Assembly: GCF_000153765.1 (NCBI RefSeq)
Contig: NZ_DS022295.1
Location: forward strand, 628,887 to 692,886
DNA: 64,000 nucleotides
Source of the DNA: Mariprofundus ferrooxydans PV-1
GTDB lineage: Bacteria > Pseudomonadota > Zetaproteobacteria > Mariprofundales > Mariprofundaceae
Reading direction: 5' to 3'
This document shows positions 44,105-54,400 of the stretch, piece by piece; positions within the stretch are counted from its first letter, which is position 1; each line of letters opens with the position of its first letter. The notes under the pieces were generated by a model. It made no database searches and was not told the origin of the DNA. It saw nothing but the letters and a program-made list of their open reading frames with translations. Made by a program: the position numbers and the translations under genes.

Positions 44105-44857
44105 TCATTCGTCCAGCGTTAATAGCCACCGGCTGAGCACGGCTATCTGATCCGGACTCAGGGGACCCCCGTGCTCCTTTGCGAAACCCGGCATATGCCG
44201 GCTGCCTGTTCCCGCGGCAATGACCGCGGCCAATAATCCTGCATCCTTATGTCCGGCCAGCTTCGGCGCATAGGCTCCCTGCCCGTTTGCCCCGTGACAC
44301 ATTACACAAACAGCCTGATAGATAGCCGGCCCCGTACTCTTTCCCGCAGCCGGCGCAAAATGACACGAGCCGCACTTGCCATCGAAGATACTCCGCTTTG
44401 ACCCGACCATATGCGGGTTCTCCGTCACCTCAAGCGTCAACCATGCCCTGCTGCGGTGGCCGTGAGCATCCGTGAGCTCCACCCACTTGCGCACATCATT
44501 CTCCTTGGCAAAGGTATCGACTGTGACCCTGATACGCGTAAATCCGCCCGGCATCAGCAGGCGCTGCTCCGGCTCGGCAACGGAGCAACCGCAGGATGTG
44601 GTCACGGCAACGATATTTTCCATCTGATCCCCTGCATTACGCACACGCAGAAAAACAACAGCCTTATCGCCCTCTTTGACAGAACCCCCATCAACATGGT
44701 CTGGTTCAAACACGAGCTGCGATGGCTCTGCTTCAAGATCCGCCGAATGCACGGGCGGCTGTTGTTCCGCCATGCCGCCCTGCTTCATCGCCTCGCCAGC
44801 CGGAGCACAGGCCACCAGCATCAGCAATAACAGTGTGTAAATCAGTTTATCAGCCAC
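44105..44857 (-). CDS. Lipoprotein fusion of DUF1573 domain and diheme cytochrome c
   Basis: 250 residues from a GTG at 44857 with GGAGGTG 9 bases upstream. LLMLVACAP is a lipobox, so it is probably a membrane-anchored lipoprotein. Residues about 45-150 form a DUF1573 Ig-like domain with its hallmark TSCGCSVAEPE and PGGFTRIRVTVDT. The C-terminal 100 residues have two CXXCH motifs, CGSCH and CVMCH, the second opening a class I cytochrome (CHGANGQGAYAPKL with a Met in HMPGF). It overlaps sdhE by 16 bases, so it may belong to the sdh transcript. I know of no characterised protein with this combination. Confidence 0.8.
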   Translation of the reverse strand: MADKLIYTLLLLMLVACAPAGEAMKQGGMAEQQPPVHSADLEAEPSQLVFEPDHVDGGSVKEGDKAVVFLRVRNAGDQMENIVAVTTSCGCSVAEPEQRLLMPGGFTRIRVTVDTFAKENDVRKWVELTDAHGHRSRAWLTLEVTENPHMVGSKRSIFDGKCGSCHFAPAAGKSTGPAIYQAVCVMCHGANGQGAYAPKLAGHKDAGLLAAVIAAGTGSRHMPGFAKEHGGPLSPDQIAVLSRWLLTLDE

Positions 44858-45069
44858 GGCTTAAGCACCTCCGGAACAGGGGATTCACCATGCATCATGG
44901 CCTGCAGGAGAGGAGGTTCACAACACAGCAGCGACTCGATCGCATCAACGACACCGGCAAGCTGAAAATCCGCCTGCATTAATCCGGCCAGCCAGGCATC
45001 GAGCTCCAGCATACCCTGTCTGTTCAAACGGTAACGTAGTCGGCGAATTGCCAGTTCAGATTCCTGCAT
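44842..45069 (-). CDS. sdhE: FAD assembly factor SdhE
   Basis: 75 residues. The SdhE/YgfY pattern is recognised in IRRLRYRLNRQGMLELDAWL and ESLLCCEPPLLQAMMHGE. SdhE promotes covalent attachment of FAD to SdhA. Its usual R-G-x-x-E motif is altered to Q-G-M-L-E here, the Arg being replaced by Gln. The placement downstream of sdhB fits its role. Confidence 0.85.
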   Translation of the reverse strand: MQESELAIRRLRYRLNRQGMLELDAWLAGLMQADFQLAGVVDAIESLLCCEPPLLQAMMHGESPVPEVLKPWLIN

Positions 45070-45133
45070 CTCGTAAACCTATGGGTCCCTTCCCCGAATG
45101 ACAAACCCGACCGGATCCTCAACCTGTATTTAT

Positions 45134-45477
45134 CACCACGAAGAACATAGAAGAGCAAGCGCCGAACCAGCGTTGAGCCACAGAGCCCGCGAAAGACACT
45201 CATGAACACAAGAGACCTGAAGTCTACACACTACATCACGTTCTGTGCGTATGACATGTCTTTCCCTCTCGGTGTCCTTTTCCAAAAACAAAAACCTCTA
45301 TCGCGCGCCGGAAGCTTCGGATGTAGCGCTTCAGTCGATGATAGGGCTACGAACACGTATCCCTCTGAGTCCTCTGTATAATCAGCGGCGAGAGTTTTTG
45401 ACTATGATTGATATCCGTGCTGAACAGATTACAAACAGTAAAAGGATTTCCTCCGTGTCCTCTGTGTCCTTCGTGGT
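45134..45477. repeat. Inverted pair of CACGAAG-type repeats between sdhB and sdhE
   Basis: ACCACGAAGAACATAGAAG at 45134-45152 and CCTCCGTGTCCTCTGTGTCC...CTTCGTGGT at 45450-45477 are opposed copies of the dispersed bacterial repeat family ACCACGAAGGACACAGAGG. Degenerate related pieces (AGCCACAGAGCCCG, CCCTCTGAGTCCTCTG) lie between. The whole 420-bp gap has no credible gene; a long rightward open frame starting in it runs antisense through sdhB. The paired arms could fold in the sdhB-sdhE mRNA. Confidence 0.55.
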
Positions 45478-45490
45478 AAAAACGATCTTT

Positions 45491-46201
45491 TCAGGACTTG
45501 CGGGCCAGGATTTTGCGCTTGATATTATCAATGGCCGCCGTCGGGTTGAGATCTTTCGGGCAGGCTTCCATACAGTTCATGATCTGATGGCAGCGATAGA
45601 GGCGAAATGCATCCTCCAGCTGATCCAGTCGCTCACCCATGGCCTCGTCGCGCGAATCGACAATCCAGCGATTGGCCTGCAACAGCGTGGCAGGCCCCAG
45701 AAACCGATCGCCGTTCCACCACCAGGAAGGACAGGATGTCGTACAGCAGCCGCACAGAATACACTCATACTGGCCATCAAGCTCCGCACGCTGGCCAGGC
45801 GTCTGCAGTCGCTCATGCTCCGGCACCGGCGTAGTGGTCTTCAGCCAGGGCTGAATCTGGCGGTACTGATCGAAGAAGTGATCCATATCGACAACCAGAT
45901 CGCGAATCACCTCCATGCCCGGCAACGGCCGCACATGAATCGGCTGTTTCAGACCGGCAATCGGCGTAATGCATGCCAGCCCGTTAATACCATTGATATT
46001 CAGCCCGTCGGAACCACAGACACCTTCACCGCAGGAACGACGATAGGTTAACGTACCGTCCAGTTTCCACTTGATATAATTAAGCGCGTCCAGCAATTTC
46101 ATGCCGGAGCCGGAAAGTGGTACTTCATAGGCCTGCATAAACGGCTTATCGTCCTTTTCAGGATCATAACGGAAAACGGAGAGCTTGATCATTTCAGACA
46201 T
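45491..46201 (-). CDS. sdhB: Succinate dehydrogenase iron-sulfur subunit
   Basis: 236 residues from the ATG at 46201 that overlaps the sdhA stop (TGATG). Cluster ligands: [2Fe-2S] in RSCGEGVCGSDGL, [4Fe-4S] in CILCGCCTTSCPSWWW, [3Fe-4S] in CHQIMNCMEACPKDLNP. It carries electrons from SdhA's FAD to the quinone site. It is last of sdhCDAB; the unusual repeat region follows. Confidence 0.97.
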   Translation of the reverse strand: MSEMIKLSVFRYDPEKDDKPFMQAYEVPLSGSGMKLLDALNYIKWKLDGTLTYRRSCGEGVCGSDGLNINGINGLACITPIAGLKQPIHVRPLPGMEVIRDLVVDMDHFFDQYRQIQPWLKTTTPVPEHERLQTPGQRAELDGQYECILCGCCTTSCPSWWWNGDRFLGPATLLQANRWIVDSRDEAMGERLDQLEDAFRLYRCHQIMNCMEACPKDLNPTAAIDNIKRKILARKS

Positions 46202-48000
46202 CAATAGACCCTCTTCTTCGGCGGAAATGATGCGACCGTCATCGGCTTCATGCGCACAGGCTTGTAATCGAGCGTCACACGGTCATCACGGATCGTCGCC
46301 AGCGTATGCCTGAGCCAATCCGTATCATCACGCTCCGGATAGTCGTCACGGGCATGAGCTCCGCGCGACTCCGTGCGCGCCAGCGCACCTGCAGCGGTCA
46401 CCCGGGCCAGCGCCATTAAATGCTCCAGCTCCATAGCCTCAATCAGTTCGGTATTAAAAATCCGGCTGCCATCGGTGAGTACGGCCTCTGTATCCATTTC
46501 AGCCGCCAGCGCCTCAATCCGCTGCACCCCTTCAGCCATCACTTCCTCGGTACGATAGACGCTGAAGTGCTCCTGCATAATCGTCTGCATACGCAAGCGC
46601 ACCTCTGCAACAGGTAATCCACCCTGCCTCTGTGCACTGCGCAACCACCCCTCAACGCGCTCCACACCCTTCCGCCAGCAATCCTCCGCCAGTGTCGGGT
46701 GATAACGGTGCTGCTTCAGTCGCTTGAGCACCTGATTGCCGCAGGCGCGACCGAAGACAACAATCTCAAGCAGTGAGTTACCACCCAGCCGGTTGGCGCC
46801 GTGTACGGACACGCAGGCCGCTTCACCGATCGCATATAAACCCGGATAGCTCGCCTCTTCTCCGTCATCACCTTTACAGACCACCTCACCGAATCGGTTG
46901 GTCGGTATGCCGCCCATGGTATAGTGCATGGTCGGCTGCACCGGAATCGGCTCTCTGGTGCAGTCCACGCCGGCAAAACGCAGGGCCAGCTCATGAATAT
47001 TGGGCAGCTTGGATAAAATCAGTTCTTCGCCCAGATGATCCAGCTTGAGCAGCACATGATCCCTGTTCGGGCCGCAGCCGCGGCCCTCCCGTATCTCCAG
47101 CGCAATAGCACGCGACACCACATCACGGCTGGCCAGATCTTTTGCCGTCGGCGCATACCGCTCCATAAAACGCTCGTTCTCCGAGTTGAGCAGATAACCG
47201 CCCTCACCGCGCACACCCTCGGTAATCAACGGGCCGACATCAGCGATGCCGGTCGGATGAAACTGGAAGAACTCCATATCCTCAACTGGCAACCCGGCCC
47301 GTACGGCCAGCGCACCACCATCTCCGGTGCAGATATGGGCGTTGGTTGTCATCTTGAAAATACGTCCGGCGCCACCTGTTGCCAGCACCACCGCCTTGGC
47401 CTGAAACATATGATATGTACCACGAGCGATATCCCAGGCCATGACGCCCTGACAACCATCCTCGTCGGTGATCAGGTCAAGGGCAAAAAACTCCTGATAG
47501 AAATGCGTGCCTGCCCTGAGGTTCTGCTGGTAAAGACTATGCAGGATCGCATGGCCTGTCCGGTCGGCTGCAGCACAGGTGCGCGATGCCTGGCCACCCT
47601 CACCGAATTCCCGCGACTGGCCGCCGAACGGCCGCTGGTAGATTGTGCCGTTCTCCAGACGTGAAAACGGAACGCCCTGATGCTCCAGTTCACGCACCAG
47701 CAGCGGCGCAGCCCTGCACATATATTCAATAGCATCCTGATCGCCGAGATAGTCGGAGCCCTTGATCGTATCATACATATGCCACTGCCAGTGATCGGAG
47801 AGCACATTGCCCAGTGACGCATTGATACCGCCCTGTGCCGCCACCGTATGTGAACGTGTCGGCAACACCTTGGTGATCACCGCCACACGATGGCCGGCGT
47901 CAGCCAGCTGCAGCGCACAACGCATGCCTGCACCACCGGAACCGATAATCACCACATCGTGAAAGTGGTGCTCCACCTTGTCCGTGGATAAATATGACAT
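46201..48000 (-). CDS. sdhA: Succinate dehydrogenase flavoprotein subunit
   Basis: 599 residues, standard length. FAD-binding [18 protein letters not shown], the covalent-FAD His in [16 protein letters not shown], substrate-binding [19 protein letters not shown] and the catalytic-arginine region [17 protein letters not shown]. It oxidises succinate to fumarate on the cytoplasmic face. The gap to sdhD is 16 bases. Confidence 0.98.
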   Translation of the reverse strand: MSYLSTDKVEHHFHDVVIIGSGGAGMRCALQLADAGHRVAVITKVLPTRSHTVAAQGGINASLGNVLSDHWQWHMYDTIKGSDYLGDQDAIEYMCRAAPLLVRELEHQGVPFSRLENGTIYQRPFGGQSREFGEGGQASRTCAAADRTGHAILHSLYQQNLRAGTHFYQEFFALDLITDEDGCQGVMAWDIARGTYHMFQAKAVVLATGGAGRIFKMTTNAHICTGDGGALAVRAGLPVEDMEFFQFHPTGIADVGPLITEGVRGEGGYLLNSENERFMERYAPTAKDLASRDVVSRAIALEIREGRGCGPNRDHVLLKLDHLGEELILSKLPNIHELALRFAGVDCTREPIPVQPTMHYTMGGIPTNRFGEVVCKGDDGEEASYPGLYAIGEAACVSVHGANRLGGNSLLEIVVFGRACGNQVLKRLKQHRYHPTLAEDCWRKGVERVEGWLRSAQRQGGLPVAEVRLRMQTIMQEHFSVYRTEEVMAEGVQRIEALAAEMDTEAVLTDGSRIFNTELIEAMELEHLMALARVTAAGALARTESRGAHARDDYPERDDTDWLRHTLATIRDDRVTLDYKPVRMKPMTVASFPPKKRVY

Positions 48001-48016
48001 CGTTAAACTCCCACCG

Positions 48017-48379
48017 TCAGCCGCCCCAGGCCCAGATAATTGCCATCCACCAGATACCGAAGCCGGACATCATGACCAGCATCCCTCCAATCAGGCTGAC
48101 ACGCCAGCCGATGGCCGGCACATAATCTTCAATCATCACTTTCAGGCCCATATAGGCATGAATAATCAGCGCGAAAATCAGGATGGTATGAAGCAGACGG
48201 GAAACGAAATGATCGACAATATCGAGTAGTCCGAATTGATCGACCACACCGGCATAGACAAGGATCAGCACCACAAAGGGCAACGGCAGCAACACAGCCA
48301 GCACCACTGCGGAAAGGCGCTGCAAATACCAGTCTCTGAAGCCGCTGCGGGCGGATCCGGGTTCTTTGACCAGCCTCAT
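48017..48379 (-). CDS. sdhD: Succinate dehydrogenase membrane anchor subunit SdhD
   Basis: 120 residues, three helices. The heme-ligand-type His lies in [18 protein letters not shown], the Sdh cytochrome b anchor motif, and [20 protein letters not shown] forms the N-terminal part. Its ATG overlaps the sdhC stop (ATGA). Together with SdhC it binds quinone and heme b. Confidence 0.92.
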   Translation of the reverse strand: MRLVKEPGSARSGFRDWYLQRLSAVVLAVLLPLPFVVLILVYAGVVDQFGLLDIVDHFVSRLLHTILIFALIIHAYMGLKVMIEDYVPAIGWRVSLIGGMLVMMSGFGIWWMAIIWAWGG

Positions 48380-48762
48380 AGCAGTATCCCGAGTATCAGA
48401 GCAATAACGAGCGTCAGAGCAATAACGATGCGGGCCGACAGGCGCATCATCTGTCGAGACTCACACCATCCGGCATCAATCGAGAGAAAGCGCAATCCGT
48501 TACAAAAATGAAAAAACAGCGCGATACCGGCCAACCACAGGGAGAGCTTACCCAGTTCCGAATGGAGCCAGGACTGCGCCTGTACAAAATCTTCCGGACT
48601 GCCTGTCATGCCATGCAGCAACCATAAATAAAGCGGCACAAACAACACCAGTACCAGGCCGCTGGCCCGATGGACAACACTGGCCAGCATCGTCGCCTGC
48701 CAACGATAGATCGATAGCCGTGGTGACAATGGCCGCTGTTTCATCTTGCCCACATTATTCAC
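48376..48762 (-). CDS. sdhC: Succinate dehydrogenase cytochrome b556 subunit SdhC
   Basis: 128 residues. RPLSPRLSIYRWQATMLASVVHRASGLVL is the SdhC signature (R-P-L-S-P-x-L-x-I-Y and H-R-x-S-G), with helix FHFCNGLRFL carrying the second family signature. It is the first gene of sdhCDAB; the upstream nnr gene ends 64 bases before it and may share the transcript. Confidence 0.95.
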   Translation of the reverse strand: MNNVGKMKQRPLSPRLSIYRWQATMLASVVHRASGLVLVLFVPLYLWLLHGMTGSPEDFVQAQSWLHSELGKLSLWLAGIALFFHFCNGLRFLSIDAGWCESRQMMRLSARIVIALTLVIALILGILL

Positions 48763-48826
48763 GCCTCAACCCTCCTTCACGGATTCGTGCATAGCTGCAA
48801 CAACACAGCCTACGCGCCCTCCCCCT

Positions 48827-50407
48827 TCAGTCACCATGTTTCCTTTCGATACCCTGACGCAGGCCTGCCACCATGCCGGCCAACTCTCCGGCCAGATACC
48901 AGCCGTTCTGCTCACCGGCCTCTCCATGCAGGCCGACCCCGGCACCAAGCATCATGCCGACATCGGTATCATTTCTGTAACAAACTGCCAGCTGACGCCC
49001 CAGCATACCAGCCAGCACATCACCGGAGCCTGCCACCGCCAGTTGCGGAGAGCCGGAGGGATTGAGCATCACATCGCCCTGTGGTGAGGCGATCAGAGTT
49101 TCATTGCCCTTGAGAACCACCCAGCATGCATAACGTTTGCAGAGCTTCAGCACCGCTTTTTTGCGATCCGACTGAATATCATCCACCGTGCATGAAAGCA
49201 GGCGGGCCGCCTCGCCCGGATGCGGTGTCAACACCGTCAAGCTGTCGCGTTCACTCACGCGCGATTGCAGAGCTGCATCGGCAGCGATCATGTTCAATGC
49301 ATCAGCATCCAATAATAACGGGCGATCCACATCCAATAGTCGGGCCAGCAGTGTAGTCTGGGCGCAGCCCCAGCCGGGGCCTGCAACAATGGCATCTGCC
49401 TGATCAATCAGACCATCCCCTTCACGCATCCATGCACCCGATGACTGGCTATGCACCATCGTTTCCAGAGAGCCGGAAGCCACCACTGGGTAGACATCAT
49501 CCGGGCACACCACGCTGACCAGACCGGCACCGGCAGCCAGCGCCCCCAGCGATGCAAGGCGCGGCGCTCCGGTAAAGCCGGCCGACCCGCCAAAAATCCA
49601 AACGCGGCCGAAATTTCCCTTGTGGGACAAGCGGTGTCGCTTCGGCCAGGCCTGTCCTATCATATCTGAATGAATAAAGCAGGCGCTGCGCAGCACTGTG
49701 GAACCCTTGCTTACCGATGGATCCGGCACAGCCGCCCATGCACGACACAGGGTTTCATCTTCTACACCTATGGCTGAGGCAGGCAGCAGTCTGCCTGAGA
49801 ATTCCGGGCCAACGCCCATCCAGTAACCCCATTTATAGGCGGCAACAGGCAAGGTGAAATCGGCCTTTACCGCATCCCCCATCACCTCACCGCTATCGGC
49901 GTTGAGACCACTGGCGATATCAATACTGAGTACTGGCCGGTCGGCCTGATTAATCTGGGCGACCGCTTTGGCAAGGCGTCCACTCAGCGGACGGGTGAGG
50001 CCTGTACCAAACATGGCATCAACGACCATCACTGCGCGTAACAACCAGCGATTCAACTCGGCAAAGCATCTGTCTGATGAGGCATCTCGCAGTTTGGCGC
50101 CGGCTTCCCTGGCCAGTTCAGCATGCATCAGTGTGTCGCCGCCCAGTGTGTCCAGCGGCACCAGCATCACCAGCGTGACGGGAATGCGCCTTGAACGAAG
50201 ATAGCGTGCGGCGGCAAATCCATCACCACCATTATTACCCGGCCCGATCACGATAACCACGCGTCCGAAATCCGGCATATAATCCAGCACGGCGTCGGCA
50301 ACCGCCCGACCGGCCCTGTCCATCAACTCGAAGCCGGATATCCCTGCCTCTGTTGTTGTCATATCCGCCCAACGCATCTGGTCGGCACTTAAAATACGTA
50401 CACTCAT
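48827..50407 (-). CDS. nnr: Bifunctional NAD(P)HX epimerase/dehydratase
   Basis: 526 residues. The N-terminal epimerase (NnrE/YjeF_N) has MDRAGRAVADAVLDY, GPGNNGGDGFAAARYLRSR and VDAMFGTGLTRPL. The C-terminal ADP/ATP-dependent dehydratase (NnrD) has GNFGRVWIFGGSAGFTGAPRLAS, TVLTPHPGEAARLL, VLKGNETLIASP and the final GSGDVLAGMLG. It repairs hydrated NADH/NADPH. Start at 50407 with GGAGGG upstream. Confidence 0.95.
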   Translation of the reverse strand: MSVRILSADQMRWADMTTTEAGISGFELMDRAGRAVADAVLDYMPDFGRVVIVIGPGNNGGDGFAAARYLRSRRIPVTLVMLVPLDTLGGDTLMHAELAREAGAKLRDASSDRCFAELNRWLLRAVMVVDAMFGTGLTRPLSGRLAKAVAQINQADRPVLSIDIASGLNADSGEVMGDAVKADFTLPVAAYKWGYWMGVGPEFSGRLLPASAIGVEDETLCRAWAAVPDPSVSKGSTVLRSACFIHSDMIGQAWPKRHRLSHKGNFGRVWIFGGSAGFTGAPRLASLGALAAGAGLVSVVCPDDVYPVVASGSLETMVHSQSSGAWMREGDGLIDQADAIVAGPGWGCAQTTLLARLLDVDRPLLLDADALNMIAADAALQSRVSERDSLTVLTPHPGEAARLLSCTVDDIQSDRKKAVLKLCKRYACWVVLKGNETLIASPQGDVMLNPSGSPQLAVAGSGDVLAGMLGRQLAVCYRNDTDVGMMLGAGVGLHGEAGEQNGWYLAGELAGMVAGLRQGIERKHGD

Positions 50408-50437
50408 TCATCCCTCCGTTCACCTGACATCCCTCGA

Positions 50438-50800
50438 TCAGGTTGCCTTTGCACCCCTTTTATACAACAAGCTTACCAACAATATAGCGCCGGCAGTATC
50501 AGCCAACCAGTCAAACACACTGGCATCACGTCCGGCCACAAAGGACTGATGCCACTCATCCGAGATACCGTAGAGCGAGCAGAACAGCACCGCTCCAGCC
50601 GTGCGGTACAACATACGGCTACCTGGCCATGAGTGCCAGAACAGACAGCTCATGCCGGCGTAGGCTGCAGCATGTATCAATTTATCCTGGCCACTAAAGG
50701 CAAGAGGTACGGGCAGATGAGATTGAGCAGACAAGGCATAAATCAACAGACAATAAAGCACCAGACACAGCCTCCATGCCCAACGTACATACACGCTCAT
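50438..50800 (-). CDS. VanZ-like family membrane protein
   Basis: 120 residues, about four helices. The VanZ motifs are DKLIHAAAYAGMSCLFW and YGISDEWHQSFVAGRDASVFDWLADTAGAI. VanZ confers low-level teicoplanin resistance in enterococci, but most relatives, including this one, are of unknown function. It lies 30 bases upstream of nnr, co-directional. Confidence 0.88.
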   Translation of the reverse strand: MSVYVRWAWRLCLVLYCLLIYALSAQSHLPVPLAFSGQDKLIHAAAYAGMSCLFWHSWPGSRMLYRTAGAVLFCSLYGISDEWHQSFVAGRDASVFDWLADTAGAILLVSLLYKRGAKAT

Positions 50801-51111
50801 CCCCCTCTACCCATCAACACCCTCCAGCCTCATCAAAGCAAAAATCATGCGACCAGCTTAACCAAATCCCCCCCCGTTCGTCCAGATCTCACAACAGACA
50901 GGCACACACGGCGTGGGGTAATTAAATACTAAAGCAGCCGCCCCTCATGACGATATATATGTATCGTTCCATACTGCTTGCCTCGAGTTATCTGCTAACC
51001 CGAATATGCCCGGCGCAAATAGCCCACACCCACTCACCTGACAGACAAGGAGCTGAGAGCCAACATAATGAAATACTTGCACGACCAGATGTTTGCCATG
51101 AGTTTACAGCT
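50801..51111. other. Divergent intergenic region, 311 bp
   Basis: The gap lies between the leftward VanZ-like gene and the rightward receiver gene. A frame from 50947 runs into the receiver, but its 55 extra residues have no similarity to receivers or signal peptides. I see no RNA gene or clear operator. Confidence 0.4.
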
Positions 51112-51495
51112 ATGAAACGCATCCTTGTCATCGAAGATCAAACCTCCATTCGCGAGATCGTCTCTGATCTCCTGCGCGAGTTCGAACTGGCAGATACGGT
51201 TGCAGAAGCTGACTCCATTGAACAGGCGCGACAGCTGCTGGCAGATGCCTGCTGGGATGCAATCATTACCGACATGAGCCTGAGCGACGGCAACATTCTC
51301 GACCTGATTGAATCTATGCAACTGCAAGGCTATGCCTTCCCGCCCATCCTGCTGATGAGTGGTTTCCTCTACGGCGAGTCGGAACTGCGGGCAAGAAAAA
51401 CGGGCATCCGCCACATTCTTTCCAAGCCATTTGTTCCCAGTAAATTGATCGACTGCGTACAGCTGATGCTCGAATCGGGCCGGCATGCCAAATAG
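51112..51495 (+). CDS. Single-domain response regulator (receiver only)
   Basis: 127 residues from the ATG at 51112, where the receiver fold begins (MKRILVIEDQTS). The acidic pair is E8-D9, the phospho-acceptor D54 is in AIITDMSLSDG, the conserved Ser is in LMSGF and K105 is in ILSKPF. There is no output domain. The 3' end overlaps the following c-di-GMP enzyme by 11 bases, so the two are coupled, and the receiver probably regulates or is regulated with it. Confidence 0.9.
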   Translation: MKRILVIEDQTSIREIVSDLLREFELADTVAEADSIEQARQLLADACWDAIITDMSLSDGNILDLIESMQLQGYAFPPILLMSGFLYGESELRARKTGIRHILSKPFVPSKLIDCVQLMLESGRHAK

Positions 51496-54400
51496 TCGCA
51501 GCACCGCCTCCACCCTGTTTCGTTACAGCTGGCTGTACATTCTGCTCATCGGACTACTGATCAATTTCGGTAGCTACCGCCACATGCAGAATATGAACGA
51601 GAAAATCATCGGCAATGCAATTGCACTGCACAGTCAGGTAAAGACGGATGCCATCAGGGCAGAGCTGCAGCAACACCTGGATGCCACTCAGGCCATCATG
51701 GCCTTCATACACGGTGAACTTGACTCACGCACCCATCTGGAAAAAAAAGAAGCCGTCACATTTTTCCGCGCTCTGCTGGACATTCACCCCACTGAACTCA
51801 ACGCCGTATCACTGATTCCCCCGCCGGCAATGGGAGAGCCGCTGACCATACGTCAGAACGATATCGTAGTGGTTACCCCGCTGCCGCAGGCCTCACAACT
51901 CAGGCAGATCGCAGCGGGCGATAGCACAAGCTGGCAAATAGAACAGGTCGCGGATCACACTATTCTGCGTATCATTATCGCCACAGGTGTGGCTGATCAT
52001 CGCGCTTATGTCGTTAGCGACTGGAACCTTCAGGCGCTGTTCGAAACTGCCATATCCAATACGCCGATCGCAGGTCTGAACATCAATATTGAGATGCTGC
52101 GCAACCACCGACAGCAGCATCTTCTCACCCATACTTCACGCATGGGTAGCGGGAAACAGGTCGGTCTGGAGCAGTATGCGTGGCACGGCGGCTTTGATCT
52201 TTCCGGCGCTCACTTTATGATCAATGCTGAGCCTGTTCCTGAACTGGTTGAACAATTTCCCGACAATATGGCCCACTGGACCCTGGCGCTGGGATTACTC
52301 ACAACGCTCTTACTGATGCTGCTTTTGTTCAACCGCAGCCGTGTTGACGAACAACTACAGAAAGAGTTGTCGCAACGTACCGGGGAGCTCTCTGCGGAAC
52401 GTCATAAGCTTGCTGCCGTCATCGACCATGCCCTTGAGAGCATTCTCGTCACCGATGAGGAGGGCCGGATTCTGCTCGCAAATCCGGCTTCAAACGAACT
52501 GTTCGGTTATGATGAGCAGACCTGGCAGGAGCTATCTGTTCTAAAGCTGCTGATGGATCATAATGCATCGCCCACCAGCCTGCATAACTGGTTAAGTGAG
52601 CAGGCCGGCAATCACAGCAGCACCGGAGTGGTTCGGGAAATGCAGGGCCGGCGCAGAGATGGTTCGATATTTCCATGCGAAGTCGCCATACATGCTTTTA
52701 CCGCAGCAAACAAACGCCGATGCTCCATTGTCGTACGTGACATGACCGAACTTACACGGCGTCAATGGGTACAAACTACGCTATTGAAGCTGCGTACCAC
52801 CAGTCAGGCAAGCTCGCCGCTGCACACACGCCTGAAACAGATACTGGAAGATATGCTGATGGATCCATGGCATGCATCAGCACAGGCCGGCGCTATTTTT
52901 ACTGCGCGCGGGAAGCAGCAATGGCTTACTGCCAGCTTCGGTTGGAGCGCTGCCGAGAAAAAGCAGCATATTACCGTGCCCGTGAATCAATGCCTCTGCG
53001 GCAATACCCCCGGCTCGTGTGCAGAGAGCCTGTGTATTCCGATCAAACACAACAATAGTCCGCTCGGCCTGCTCCATTTGCAACTGCAACCGGAGGGCCC
53101 GACACCACAGGAGTTCCTCCGTTTCTGCCAGCAGGCAGCAGAAATTATTAGCGAGATGTTATTGCGCGAGCATATACGTCAGGCTCTGGAAGAGAGTGAA
53201 AACAAACATCGTCAGCTGGTTGAAACCACACCGATGGGTATCGTGATTTATTCGAATAATAAAATATGCTATATCAACCCTGCCGCTGTAACGATGCTCG
53301 GAGCAAGCGGTGCCGGTGAGATTCTGGGGCAGGCTGTGCTCAGTTTTATCGTGCCGGATGATCGGGAAGCCGCATCCGCAGACCTTCACACTCTGCAGCA
53401 AGGTGGATATGTTCAGCCGACGGAAGAGCGTTTTCAACGTCTGGATGGCAGCACCTTCTGGGGCGAGCTGCGCGGTGTTCCCGTTGAATATGAGAGTCAG
53501 CCGGCGGTGCAATTGCTGATCCAGGATATCAGTAGTCGTAAAGAGGCGCAGGAGCAGTTACGCCTGCTATCCTATTCCGACGAGCTCACAGGACTACCCA
53601 ACAGGCGTCTCTATAGTGACCGGGTGGAACAGGCGTGCAGCATGGCTCGCCGCAGGAAACGACCGATATCACTGCTCTTCCTTGACCTCGACCGATTCAA
53701 GCTCATTAACGACACCCGGGGCCATGCCTGCGGTGATATGGTTCTCAAAACCGTTGCCAACCGTCTGCTGCAAACGCTGCGCGTCTCGGATACCGCAGCG
53801 CGCATGGGCGGCGATGAATTCGCCGTCCTGCTGCCTGAAACAGAACCTGACAAGGCGTTGCGTGTTGCCGGCAAGCTGATTGCGGCCCTGAATCAGCCGA
53901 TTCTGATCGGTAATCAGGAGCTCATCATTGGCGCAAGTATCGGACTGGCCTCCTTCCCCGCCGATGGTGAGGACGGTGAGACCCTGCTCAAACACGCAGA
54001 CAGTGCCATGTATTATGCCAAACAAAACCGCCTGAACATCCACTGTTTTTCTTCCGTCATGGAGGCTGTGGCCCAGCGACGGATGCAACTCGAAGACAGC
54101 CTCAGGCTGGCCGCCGGGTCAGGACAACTGAGCCTGCACTATCAGAGTCAACACTCCCTTGCAGAGGGCACAATCACCGGCATGGAGAGCCTGATGCGCT
54201 GGCATCATCCGGAGCTGGGCAACATCTCTCCGGGCGAATTTATCCCGCTGGCCGAGGAGACGGGGCTGATTCGATCCATTACAGCCTGGGCCATTACCGA
54301 AGCCTCCCGTCAGGCACTGGTCTGGGAGGAGGCAGGCATTCGCCCCGAGCGCATCAGCATTAATATTTCAGCCGCAGAACTGATGCAGCAGAACCTTGCC

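Noticed and set aside
45245-46051. Rightward 268-residue open frame
   Set aside because: It runs antisense through sdhB, whose cysteine clusters prove the other strand is coding.
50947-51111. N-terminal extension of the response regulator
   Set aside because: The 55 extra residues are not receiver-like and no family member carries them; the ATG at 51112 starts exactly at the fold.
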